Positions 33,653-42,898 of a stretch of DNA of 64,000 nucleotides are shown one piece after another (the first letter of the stretch is position 1; every line of letters starts with the position of its first letter). Below the pieces are notes generated by a model. That model ran no database searches and had not been told where the DNA came from. It saw only the letters and a list, made by a program, of their open reading frames with translations. The translations under genes and the position numbers were made by a program. This stretch comes from Anaerovorax odorimutans DSM 5092 (GTDB lineage: Bacteria; Bacillota; Clostridia; Peptostreptococcales; Anaerovoracaceae): positions 1 through 64,000 of the forward strand of contig NZ_KE384519.1 of assembly GCF_000426305.1 (NCBI RefSeq). The letters are read 5' to 3'.

Positions 33653-36600
33653 ATGTATTCAAGAAAAGTAACGAAATGGAAAACGAGTATATCAATACTA
33701 TTGATATTATTAATGATAATATCAATGTGTGGAATAAACAGCACTATATCCATTGCGGAAGGAGGTATGGAGGTAACTCTTGACCAAACCGCAACCATTA
33801 TTAGTTCAGATGAATCTCAAGTATATAGTGAACTTTCAGCGGCAGTTGATCCTTCGCAGCTTAATTTAGCCTGGAATTTTGGTAATGGATTTGATAGAAA
33901 ATTAGAAAAAAACTTAGAATTAATAACTTTGACAAAAAAAGAACCAAATGAAATGATTAGTATCTCTAGAGATGATTTTAAGTATATAAATGAAGGTCAG
34001 GGTGATGGCAAGGTAAGACGTTTGGAGCTTTCACTTAGCACAATTCTAGAGGATAATTGTAGATATGTTATTAAAATGGATAAAAAATTTGCGGCTAATA
34101 ATGGCAGTACAATAGGAAAAGATTATTCATGGGAATTTATCACAGCAGCTACGTCAGCTAAGGATGTGATTGCTCCAATTTGGGCAGAAGGCAGCAGCAT
34201 TTTGAAAACGGCCAGTACTGAAAGCAGTGTTGACCTTGAGTGGCCGGCAGCTACTGATAATATAGGGGTTACAGCTTATCATGTTTACCGAAATGATGAA
34301 ACTGAAGCTATAGCCACGGTAAATGGGAAAACTTTAACTTGCCATATAACAGGGCTTGAGGCTGATACTACATATAATTTTACAGTAGAAGCTGTAGATG
34401 CAGCAGGAAATAGTAATAAAGAGCTAACCACAGAAGTAAAGACTGATAAAAAAGATAATACAGTGCCAAATTGGTCAGATGATAGTAAACTTACTGCAAG
34501 TTCAATTTGTAGCAGCAGTTTGATTTTGAGCTGGACTTCGGCTATTGACAACATAGAGGTTACAGCTTACCATATTTACCGTAATAATGAAACTGAAGCT
34601 ATAGCTACTGTAAAAGGGACAACTTTAAATTATAAAGTAACGGATCTCGAAGCTGATACGTCATATAATTTTAGAGTTGAAGCTGAAGATGCAAACGGCA
34701 ATTGTACCCAAAATGGCCCTTGCATTACAGTGTCTACTGCAGCCGCAAGTGGTCCGGTTGATCCTGATGCCAGCATGATGAAGGTTATGTCTGCGGGAGA
34801 GTATTATACAGTCTTTCTAAAAAAAGATGGAACCATATGGAGTTGGGGGGCGAATGACAAAGATCAATTAGGTAATGGAAACGATGAAGATATGAATAAA
34901 ATACCCCAAAAGATTGAAGTAACAGGAACGTTTCAATCAGTAGCTACAGGACAATATCATACTCTAGCTCTTAAAGATAACGGAACTGTATGGACCTGGG
35001 GAGGAAATAGTAATGGTCAGTTAGGTGACGGAACGAAAAATTCCCATAATAAGCCTGTTGCCATTGAAGGAGCTTCCGGATTTAGTGCAATCGCAGCAGG
35101 GCGTTATCATAGTCTGGCATTGAAAAAAGACGGCAGCGTCTGGGCATGGGGATATAATAATAAGGGTCAATTAGGTCTAGGAAGTAACGCAGAAGATAAA
35201 GTTTTAGAGCCAACTAAGATCGAAGGCCTGGATGGGGTAATTGCTTTAGCAGGAGGGTGTTACCATAGTATAGCGTTGAAAGAAGACGGCAGTGTCTGGA
35301 CTTGGGGATATAATTATTATGGTCAGTTGGGAGATGGAACTACTACTTCGCATAACTCTCCCACTAAAATTGAAGGTTTAACTGATGTAGTTATGATAAG
35401 CTCTGGCGAAGATTTTTGTTTAGCTATGAAAAAAGATGGCAGTGTTTATTCTTGGGGTAAAAATGATTATGGACAGCTTGGAAATGATACCGTAGGTTCA
35501 AAGAGCCTTGTTCCAGTGCAAGTAGCTGGTGAGAGTGGTCAGGGGAATCTTTCTAGTGTAACATCCATTGCGGCAGGAAAACGGAATGGTGCTGCATTAA
35601 TATCTGATGGGACAGTTAAAACTTGGGGGTATAATCGTTGGGGACAACTTGGCGACGGCACTAGCGATTATTCTGCAAAAAGTAAGGTTCCCATTAATGT
35701 GACTGGGATTAGTGGCGTTATTGCCATCGCATTAGGAGATGATCATGCACTAGCACTGAAAAAGGATGGAAGCCTTTGGAGCTGGGGACATAATGATGTG
35801 GGACAACTTGGAAATGGATTTGGTGGAAATACATTTGACATGTGTCTTGTACCTACAAAAACTTTGATAAGTGATTATCCGGATAAAATTGTTCCTGTAT
35901 GGACTGATGCTAATTTGGAAGGGGTGGATCTTGCACCCGATTCATTAACATTACAATGGTCAGGGGCAAGTGACGACAGCGGAATAAAGGAATATTATGT
36001 CTATCAGGATGATTTATTAATAGATACTGTATCTGGAGATAAAAATTCTTGTGATATTAGAAATCTTGAAAAAGGAAAAACTTATAATTTCAAAGTTCAA
36101 GCAAGTGATATTTCGGATAACAATAGTACTGATGGACCTACAGTCACATTAATTGCTGGGGGTTCCGCAACACAACAGGCGGGATTTGATTTTTCTCTTT
36201 CTTCTCCTGCGTGCAGCACAATAAGCATCAGTGATAAGAGAATAGTTAATTTGATTTGCAATAATATACAGCCTGATACAGTTAATTTAAAATGGAACTT
36301 GCCTTCTAAACTTAATGATAATTATATATCCTATATCAAATTAAGCAAAAAACATAGCGGGGAACAGATTGATATTCATCCTGAAGAGCTTGTTTATTCT
36401 GATTCAGAAAATAAGGTTACACTGGAGTTTAAAAAATCATTAGAACCATTTACTTCCTATATAATTGAAATGGGCCCTGATTTATCGGTAGATAATGGTG
36501 ATAGACTTGGTAAAACTTATGCATGGGAATTTACAACTATGCCTAAGGATGGTATTCAATCAAAAATAATTTCTGCAGGTGAAGGATACAGCCTAGCTGT

Positions 36601-39600
36601 AAAAAGTGATGGCAGTGTTTGGAGTTGGGGAGATAGTGCTAATTGTCGCTTAGGACGTAACAAAATAATTGATTCTAAGGTACCGGCACAATTAAAAGGA
36701 ATTAACGGATTTACCGCACTTTCTGCCGGCAGATATCACAGTCTGGCCCTTCGTAATGATGGAACTGTGTGGGTCTGGGGTGGAAATAATTATCGTCAAT
36801 TAGGTGATAAAAATGATGAAGAAAGAGAGCAGCCATATCAGTTACAAGATTTTCGAGATGTTGTATCTATAGGAGCCGGATATTATCATAGTTTAGCGGT
36901 AAAATCTGATGGCAGTGTTTGGAGCTGGGGTAATGGATCTTCTGGACAGCTTGGATTAGGAGATAATGCAGAAAATAAAATTGATACTCCTACTAAGATT
37001 GAAGGCTTTGTTAATGCAAAATCAGTTTACGGAGGAGACAGTCATACCTTATGTCTTAAAAAAGATGGAACCATATGGACATGGGGAAAGAATACTTATG
37101 GTCAGTTGGGAGATGGCTCCACATCTTCTAAAAAAAGCCCTCAACAAGTGACCGGAATAAATGATGTTACTGCTATTGCTGTTGGTGCAAATCATAATTT
37201 AGCTCTTAAAAAAGATGGAACTGTATGGGCTTGGGGTGATAACAGTAAGGGACAATTAGGTCTAGGAGAAGGTGCAGATACTAAAGTTTTAACTCCGAGT
37301 AATGTGCCGGGATTAATCGATATTATAGCAATTGATGCAAGAGAAAGACATAGTTTAGCATTAAAAAAAGATGGGACCGTATGGGCATGGGGATATAATG
37401 CGTATGGTCAAGTAGGAAATAATAGTAAGTTAGATTCAAAAGTACCGGTACAAATTGAGATCTCAAATGTGGCTGCTATAGCTGCCGGATGGGATCACAG
37501 CATAGCTGTTAAAAATAATGGAACTTGCTGGACTTGGGGTAGAAACAATGCAGGACAAATTGGTAACGGGGAAAGTGGATACAGCGAAGTAAATTTAACT
37601 CCTATAAAGAATCTCATGATAATGGCAACAGACAGCATCAAGTCAAATTGGCCTGAAGGCAGCAGCTTGAAAAGCAGCAATATCACTCAAAGCAGTGTAA
37701 TGCTGGAATGGACAGCAGCAAAAGATAACATAGGAGTTACTGCTTACAGAATTTATCAAGATTCAAAACTGATAAAAACAGTAGCTGGTGATGTAACAAG
37801 TTATCAAGTTGAAGGTTTGAGCTCTGATAAGAAATATACTTTTAAAGTTGAGGCGGGAGACGGTTCAGGAAACTGGAGCAATAATGGACCATCAATCACA
37901 ATAATGACTTCGCCAGGACCTGCAATTTTGGTTAGTGCATCAGTTGAACGAAATGGAAGAAATATTCTGTTAAAGTTTTCTAAAGCCATGTCTGACCCTG
38001 CAGGGAATAAAGAGGCTTTTATCTTAAATCTTAATGGTGAGGATATACAGTATAAAGCTATAGAATTAAAAAAAGATACAACTGAAATACAGTTACAATT
38101 ATTAAATCCTGCATTTAGTAATGATGTATTAAAGATTAATTGTAAAGATAGTATATTAACAGCCGAAGATGGAATGAAATTGGCAGATATTATTGATGCA
38201 AACGTAATAAATAATGCGCCAGTGAAAATAGATAAAAATGAAATATCATTTGATAACAATAATAAAGACTTAGCTGTTACGGAAAATACACCTTCTGTTA
38301 CGATAAATGTTCCGGAGAACGTAAGTGATGCTGCTATCAATGTAGCAAATATAATGGAATCTGCAGTAGATAATAAGATTAAAACAAAAGCTTTACCAGC
38401 GTTGAAAATTGATGTTGCTAATAGCTCAATAAGTGCAGAAGCTTCAATAATAGTTAATATTCCTAAAGGTGTTAGTATTACAGCATCATCGGAATGGGAT
38501 GGAACGATTAATGTACCAAAGGTTATTTCTAAAGATAAGGCGAAAGTAAAGGCTGACACAGGTAAGGAAATTAAAGAAGTAACTGCAGTAATTGAAATGG
38601 GTGATAGTGATTTAACACTAAATTTTGATAAAGCGGTAAAAATAATAATACCAGGTCAAGCTGGCAAAGATGCAGGTTACCAAAAAGGCGACAGCTTTAC
38701 TTCGATTACTACTGTATTAACAGGCACAACTCAAGAAGAGATAGAGGCTGAAATGCTTGCCAAAAAAGTCCAGGAAGGTAAAATGAATGTTGGAAATGAT
38801 ATGGTTATCTGGACAAAGCATTTTACAAGTTTTATAACATATACTCAGACTACAACGGATGATGGAAACAGTGGCGGAGATAGTGGCGGAAGCAATGGCG
38901 GAGATAGTGGCGGAAGCAGTAGTGATCCTAATAAAGGGACTAAGCCTCTTAATATTATTGGTGTGACTCTCTCCACTATTTCAGGAAATGTTTCTACGGG
39001 GGGAGATTCAGTTACTAGTGTAAAAGTATCAACAAAGCCTCTTATTCGTATTGAAGCGGATAAAAATGTTACAGAGTCAAATATATGGGAAAAAAATAAA
39101 CGTTGTATTACATTGACTGATTCAAATGGAAAGGATGTGTCAATTAAGGTTAGTAAACTATATGAAGATCAGGATACATTCGATGAACGAAAATATATAT
39201 TTATTGAACCAAAAAGTGATTTGAGAAATGAAGAAAAATATACAATACATATATCACCCGACTTATTAGCAAAAAACGGTAATACGCTTGGTTCGAGTAA
39301 TGGAAATAAGGAGTATACAATATCATTTTCTACTTTATCCTCATCTACCTCTGCAACTTCAGCTACTCCTGTAAAAGAGACAAATAAGATAAACCCATTA
39401 GAGGAAAATAGACTGAGCAAATTGGGTGAACTTGAGATATGTATTCCAAAAGGAGCAATTAAAGGATCTAAACAAGTAATCTTGACGGCTAAAAAGGTTG
39501 AAAATCCAGGAGCTTTATCCAATGGAAATACGTTGATTAGTAATGTATATGAATTTATGATAGACAATGAGAAAACATATACTTTTGAAGACAATATTGA

Positions 39601-40321
39601 GATTACTTTGAACTTTGACAATACTAAAATACCAGATGGATATATGGCGGTACTTGCATACTATAATGAGAATGGTGGAAAGTGGATTGTGATCGGAGGT
39701 ACAGTAAATGATAATAGAATAACAGCGAATGTTAAGCATTTTACGAAGTTTGCAGTTTTGTCAGTACCAAAAGAAAGTATAAAATTCACGGATATTTCTT
39801 CTTACTGGGCAGAGGCAAATATTATATCACTTGTTCAAAAGGGAATTATAAATGGATATGATGATAATACATTCCGTCCAAACAGTTCAATTACAAGAGC
39901 AGAATTTGCTAAGATTTTAACTAATGCATTTGAACTAAAGGCAACAAAGAAAGTATCCTTTAGTGATGTTAAAGATTCTTCTTGGTATAGTGAATCTGTC
40001 AGTGCGTTAGTTGAAAATGAAATTGCATTAGGGATGGGAAATGGAAAATTTGGAGCAAATGAAAAGATAACACGTCAAGATATGGCGGTTATGCTTTATA
40101 AGGCTATGCAAAAGAAAAACATAAAGATTGATAACACAAGAGCCTTCCCAACCTTTAAAGATTCCCAAAAAATTTCAAATTATGCAGAGGAGGCAGTAAA
40201 ATCTACGTATAATTGTGCTGTCTTTAATGGAGTGAGTAAAGAGTATTTTCAACCAAAAGGTCAGGCTACAAGAGGACAAGTTGCGGCAGTAATTGATAGG
40301 ATTTTGACAAAAACAAAGTAA
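33653..40321 (+). CDS. giant S-layer-anchored protein with two RCC1 propellers
   Basis: A 2222-residue secreted surface protein. After the signal peptide (about 1-36) come a Big_5-like Ig domain (to about 180) and two fibronectin III domains (about 185-365). Then seven RCC1 repeats (about 374-736), each with W-x-W-G-x-N and QLG, form one complete seven-bladed propeller. Another FN3 and Ig-like domain follow, then a second set of seven RCC1 repeats (about 969-1319). A further FN3, Ig-like parts, a Gly/Ser linker (about 1736-1763), a Big_5 domain and a ZU5-like domain lead to three SLH repeats (about 2040-2222) that anchor to the cell wall polymer. Ligand unknown. AAGGAG precedes the start. It is followed by a hairpin and an Ig-like gene. 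Confidence 0.9.
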   Translation: MYSRKVTKWKTSISILLILLMIISMCGINSTISIAEGGMEVTLDQTATIISSDESQVYSELSAAVDPSQLNLAWNFGNGFDRKLEKNLELITLTKKEPNEMISISRDDFKYINEGQGDGKVRRLELSLSTILEDNCRYVIKMDKKFAANNGSTIGKDYSWEFITAATSAKDVIAPIWAEGSSILKTASTESSVDLEWPAATDNIGVTAYHVYRNDETEAIATVNGKTLTCHITGLEADTTYNFTVEAVDAAGNSNKELTTEVKTDKKDNTVPNWSDDSKLTASSICSSSLILSWTSAIDNIEVTAYHIYRNNETEAIATVKGTTLNYKVTDLEADTSYNFRVEAEDANGNCTQNGPCITVSTAAASGPVDPDASMMKVMSAGEYYTVFLKKDGTIWSWGANDKDQLGNGNDEDMNKIPQKIEVTGTFQSVATGQYHTLALKDNGTVWTWGGNSNGQLGDGTKNSHNKPVAIEGASGFSAIAAGRYHSLALKKDGSVWAWGYNNKGQLGLGSNAEDKVLEPTKIEGLDGVIALAGGCYHSIALKEDGSVWTWGYNYYGQLGDGTTTSHNSPTKIEGLTDVVMISSGEDFCLAMKKDGSVYSWGKNDYGQLGNDTVGSKSLVPVQVAGESGQGNLSSVTSIAAGKRNGAALISDGTVKTWGYNRWGQLGDGTSDYSAKSKVPINVTGISGVIAIALGDDHALALKKDGSLWSWGHNDVGQLGNGFGGNTFDMCLVPTKTLISDYPDKIVPVWTDANLEGVDLAPDSLTLQWSGASDDSGIKEYYVYQDDLLIDTVSGDKNSCDIRNLEKGKTYNFKVQASDISDNNSTDGPTVTLIAGGSATQQAGFDFSLSSPACSTISISDKRIVNLICNNIQPDTVNLKWNLPSKLNDNYISYIKLSKKHSGEQIDIHPEELVYSDSENKVTLEFKKSLEPFTSYIIEMGPDLSVDNGDRLGKTYAWEFTTMPKDGIQSKIISAGEGYSLAVKSDGSVWSWGDSANCRLGRNKIIDSKVPAQLKGINGFTALSAGRYHSLALRNDGTVWVWGGNNYRQLGDKNDEEREQPYQLQDFRDVVSIGAGYYHSLAVKSDGSVWSWGNGSSGQLGLGDNAENKIDTPTKIEGFVNAKSVYGGDSHTLCLKKDGTIWTWGKNTYGQLGDGSTSSKKSPQQVTGINDVTAIAVGANHNLALKKDGTVWAWGDNSKGQLGLGEGADTKVLTPSNVPGLIDIIAIDARERHSLALKKDGTVWAWGYNAYGQVGNNSKLDSKVPVQIEISNVAAIAAGWDHSIAVKNNGTCWTWGRNNAGQIGNGESGYSEVNLTPIKNLMIMATDSIKSNWPEGSSLKSSNITQSSVMLEWTAAKDNIGVTAYRIYQDSKLIKTVAGDVTSYQVEGLSSDKKYTFKVEAGDGSGNWSNNGPSITIMTSPGPAILVSASVERNGRNILLKFSKAMSDPAGNKEAFILNLNGEDIQYKAIELKKDTTEIQLQLLNPAFSNDVLKINCKDSILTAEDGMKLADIIDANVINNAPVKIDKNEISFDNNNKDLAVTENTPSVTINVPENVSDAAINVANIMESAVDNKIKTKALPALKIDVANSSISAEASIIVNIPKGVSITASSEWDGTINVPKVISKDKAKVKADTGKEIKEVTAVIEMGDSDLTLNFDKAVKIIIPGQAGKDAGYQKGDSFTSITTVLTGTTQEEIEAEMLAKKVQEGKMNVGNDMVIWTKHFTSFITYTQTTTDDGNSGGDSGGSNGGDSGGSSSDPNKGTKPLNIIGVTLSTISGNVSTGGDSVTSVKVSTKPLIRIEADKNVTESNIWEKNKRCITLTDSNGKDVSIKVSKLYEDQDTFDERKYIFIEPKSDLRNEEKYTIHISPDLLAKNGNTLGSSNGNKEYTISFSTLSSSTSATSATPVKETNKINPLEENRLSKLGELEICIPKGAIKGSKQVILTAKKVENPGALSNGNTLISNVYEFMIDNEKTYTFEDNIEITLNFDNTKIPDGYMAVLAYYNENGGKWIVIGGTVNDNRITANVKHFTKFAVLSVPKESIKFTDISSYWAEANIISLVQKGIINGYDDNTFRPNSSITRAEFAKILTNAFELKATKKVSFSDVKDSSWYSESVSALVENEIALGMGNGKFGANEKITRQDMAVMLYKAMQKKNIKIDNTRAFPTFKDSQKISNYAEEAVKSTYNCAVFNGVSKEYFQPKGQATRGQVAAVIDRILTKTK

Positions 40322-40341
40322 AAGATTAAATAACTTAATAT

Positions 40342-40393
40342 CCTCGGCGTTAAAAGAGATATAGGGATCCCCTCTAGTCTTTTAATGCTGAGG
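40342..40393 (+). terminator. large hairpin after the RCC1/SLH gene
   Basis: CCTCGGCGTTAAAAGA pairs with TCTTTTAATGCTGAGG (two G-U), with GGGATCCC at the tip. No T tract follows on the plus strand, so it may be a weak terminator or an mRNA-stabilising 3' end. Confidence 0.55.
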
Positions 40394-40483
40394 CTTAAAA
40401 AAAAGAATTTAAACCTTTGATAAATTCAAAATTATAAATACACTTAAAAATTATTTTTATAAAATTAAGAAAGAAATGTAAGC

Positions 40484-41308
40484 ATGAGAAATAATAAAAA
40501 TTTAAACAAAATACTTGTAAAATTATCAATTGTTCTATGTATGTTATTGTGCCTATCTTTTTATTCATTTGCAGAAGGCGGCAATGGTGATGGAAGCGGA
40601 GGAGGTAGGGATATCCCTGTAGGTATTGCATCGAGCAATATTACGGATGGTCAGGTTGATGTACCTATTGATACCCAAATAAATTTAGAATTTAATAAGA
40701 ATGTAATCAATATAAGTGTAGCGGAAAATAACAAAAGCTGCTTTACTTTGGTAGATAATAATGACAAAAATATTGGTATAACTGTAGTTATGGGAGATGA
40801 TCAAATTGATCCAAGTATTAGGAGGTTAATTACTGTTATACCAGATGGCTTAGAAGCAGAAACAAAATATACTTTAACAATTAGTAAAAATTTTACTGCG
40901 AAAAATGGAGTATCCCTTAAAGAGCCGATTATTCTTTCCTTTACAACAGAAGGAAAGAAAGAAGCTGTTCAAAGTACAAATATTGCAGTAGCTTCTAACA
41001 ATCTAAATCAGAAGGATGCAAATAATAAAGATCAGCCAGAACAACCGGATTTTTCAAATATTATAAATAAAGATAAGGTAGAAAAAACAGATGTTACCAG
41101 TATTACTGAAGCGGGATTAACAGAAACAGAATCAGGACTAAAGCTATCCCAGGCAGGTATAGATAATGGTGTGAAGCAAGAACTGAAAAATTCTACGGAA
41201 ATAAATAAGATAAAATTATTTTCTGGTATTATTATAATTGTTTTGGCTGTACTTATTGCATATGTTATATTAAAAAGAAAATTAAATAAAAAAGCAATAA
41301 AAAAATAA
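40484..41308 (+). CDS. secreted Ig-like protein with C-terminal membrane anchor (cassette A)
   Basis: A 274-residue protein. It has a signal peptide (VLCMLLCLSFYSFAEGG), a Gly-rich linker, one Big_5-type Ig domain (about 45-165: SSNITDGQVDVPIDTQINLEF ... SFTTEG), a Ser/Asn/Glu-rich spacer and a C-terminal membrane helix (about 245-265) followed by KRKLNKKAIKK. It is paralogous over its whole length to 44993-45700, and its signal and anchor also recur in 46100-46348. The topology puts the Ig domain outside the cell. It lies between the RCC1/SLH gene and the first riboswitch-type leader. Function unknown; it could be a docking or binding module. Confidence 0.75.
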   Translation: MRNNKNLNKILVKLSIVLCMLLCLSFYSFAEGGNGDGSGGGRDIPVGIASSNITDGQVDVPIDTQINLEFNKNVINISVAENNKSCFTLVDNNDKNIGITVVMGDDQIDPSIRRLITVIPDGLEAETKYTLTISKNFTAKNGVSLKEPIILSFTTEGKKEAVQSTNIAVASNNLNQKDANNKDQPEQPDFSNIINKDKVEKTDVTSITEAGLTETESGLKLSQAGIDNGVKQELKNSTEINKIKLFSGIIIIVLAVLIAYVILKRKLNKKAIKK

Positions 41309-41337
41309 ACAAAAAATAAGAAAATGTAAATTATAAC

Positions 41338-41383
41338 GAAAAAGCAAGGATTTCTTGCTTTTTTTATTTTAATAAAGTATAAT
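41338..41383 (+). promoter_or_regulatory. terminator overlapping a promoter (cassette A)
   Basis: AAAAGCAAG and CTTGCTTTTTTT (41340-41364) form a terminator. Its 3' arm supplies TTGCTT (41355-41360) as a -35, followed by 17 bases and TATAAT (41378-41383). The same overlap occurs at 45737-45765 and, with a shorter spacer, at 46387-46413. Confidence 0.7.
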
Positions 41384-41403
41384 CTTCATAATTAAATAAT
41401 AAG

Positions 41404-41540
41404 TTTTCCGAGTTAAACATTTCTAAGGCGATAGGCTATGAAGTTTAACCGTTGGGTTTATAAAGAAATTTATACGCCTCCCATTTGGAAAGGAAGATGA
41501 CAAATATAAATCTTTCCTTTGTTTTACAAAGGATTTTTTA
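41404..41540 (+). promoter_or_regulatory. Moco/Tuco-type riboswitch leader before surface protein genes
   Basis: TTTTCC (41404-41409) pairs with GGAAGA (41492-41497). Inside are GA, a seven-pair stem GTTAAAC/GTTTAAC (41412-41449), GGG, a six-pair stem TATAAA/TTTATA capped by GAAA (41459-41474), GCCTCCC (41476-41482) and TTGGAAAGG. A terminator follows: TCCTTTG/CAAAGGA plus six T (41515-41539). The next gene (41596) starts 56 bases later. Parts and order match the AOR, MOP and tupA-region leaders, so the ligand is probably the same. A Moco/Tuco leader on S-layer-type genes is unexpected. Confidence 0.65.
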
Positions 41541-41595
41541 TGTTTGTCTTTTATTTTTGCTTAAAAATTAATGTAGTGTATTTAGGAGGTAAAAA

Positions 41596-42876
41596 ATGAA
41601 AAAGGACAAGAGGAAGTTATTAAGTTTTATTCTCTGCCTAGCTTTGATCTTTGGAATGACTGGAGCTTTTGGATTATTTTTTGAAGGTAATCTTCCAGTA
41701 GCCAATGCTGAAGATACTCAAGATTTGGGAACAGGGAGTGGTGACCTTACAGGATCAGGAAGTGAAGAGGTCGCGGCAACTACTTTTTCTGCGATTTTAA
41801 TAAATCCTGGTGAATCGAGTTTGTCATCAATTAATTTAAATAATGCAGAATTTCAGATTGAGTTTAATACTGAGGTAAAGAAAAATGCTATTAGGGTAGA
41901 TGAAGCGGTTAGTGTACTTAGTGGAGATGCAATTATTGCAACAGCTAATGAAACAGGTGATGTTAAAGGGATCACATATTCAGAACCGGATGTTAATGAT
42001 AAAGGAACCAAGACAAAAGTAACCTTTACAGTGGATCCTACTTTGTTAAATCCAAATACTACTTATAAATTTAAGTTAGATGCCAATATGAAGAATGATA
42101 TCAAAGCGGTACCTCCGCTTACTTTGGGAGAAGATGTAATTTATCAATTTACAACTTCAGAAGATGAATATGTTGAACCTGAAGTGACACCTGAAGTAAC
42201 TTTTGCAGCTATAAATCTTTATCCAATTAAAGATGCAAAAAATATATTGGTAGATGACAGCTTTAACATAGGATTTAGTAAAAGTATAAAAGAAAATAAG
42301 AACATTACAAATAATACAGCTGTTGAACTGAAAAAAATTGAGGGAACTACCGTTCCAGCTATTCTTACATTAAGTGATGGCAATAAAATTCTTACTGTTG
42401 ATCCAGCTGAGTCATTAGAATATGGAACTAAGTATGAACTTGTAATTTTGGATAACACAATTACATGCAGTGAAAGTGGTATTAAACTAACTTCATCATC
42501 TATTACTTTTAAAACAACAAGCTTTGATAATATAACAGTCGAAGCCCAAAAACAAGAGACATCAGGAGCTTCCATTTCACTTAACCTACATAATGCAGGA
42601 GCAGAAGCTCAAAATGCAAAGATTGTTTGTGTAGTAAGAAGAGATAGAGGAGCAAACCTTGAAGAAGGCGGAACTGTAGTCGCAAAATGTGAAAGTGAAT
42701 TATCTGTTGAAGCTAATAATAATAAAGAAATACAAATTAATATAGAAGATATCACTAAGAATCTAGTAAATGGAGATTTAGTTAATTTAGAAAAAGGTAA
42801 TATCTTTGCAGATGTTTATATTATGAATAAAAATGGTGAAATACTTTATACTCCATTGCATAAAGAAATAATTTAA
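41596..42876 (+). CDS. secreted protein with two Big_5 Ig-like domains
   Basis: A 426-residue protein with a signal peptide ending near PVANAEDT (about 37), a Gly/Ser-rich linker, and two Big_5/SbsA-type Ig domains (about 55-195 and 205-305). A C-terminal beta-rich domain (about 310-426, with SISLNLHNAGAEAQNAKIV) resembles those that end non-anchored surface proteins. It has no SLH repeats or membrane anchor, so it may be held by the SLH protein encoded 22 bases downstream. AGGAGGT precedes the start. Expression is probably controlled by the leader at 41404-41540. Confidence 0.78.
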   Translation: MKKDKRKLLSFILCLALIFGMTGAFGLFFEGNLPVANAEDTQDLGTGSGDLTGSGSEEVAATTFSAILINPGESSLSSINLNNAEFQIEFNTEVKKNAIRVDEAVSVLSGDAIIATANETGDVKGITYSEPDVNDKGTKTKVTFTVDPTLLNPNTTYKFKLDANMKNDIKAVPPLTLGEDVIYQFTTSEDEYVEPEVTPEVTFAAINLYPIKDAKNILVDDSFNIGFSKSIKENKNITNNTAVELKKIEGTTVPAILTLSDGNKILTVDPAESLEYGTKYELVILDNTITCSESGIKLTSSSITFKTTSFDNITVEAQKQETSGASISLNLHNAGAEAQNAKIVCVVRRDRGANLEEGGTVVAKCESELSVEANNNKEIQINIEDITKNLVNGDLVNLEKGNIFADVYIMNKNGEILYTPLHKEII

Positions 42877-42898
42877 AAATAGAGAAAAGGAAAGTCAA

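Noticed and set aside
37804-38559. A 251-codon minus-strand frame inside the RCC1/SLH gene
   Set aside because: Antisense shadow of Ig-like domains, with no ribosome binding site and a composition typical of reverse frames.
41404-41540. c-di-GMP (class I or II) or cobalamin riboswitch for the shared leaders
   Set aside because: The class I tetraloop-receptor layout, the class II pseudoknot segments and the B12 box could not be found. Context is Mo/W genes, and the motif order fits the Moco class better.
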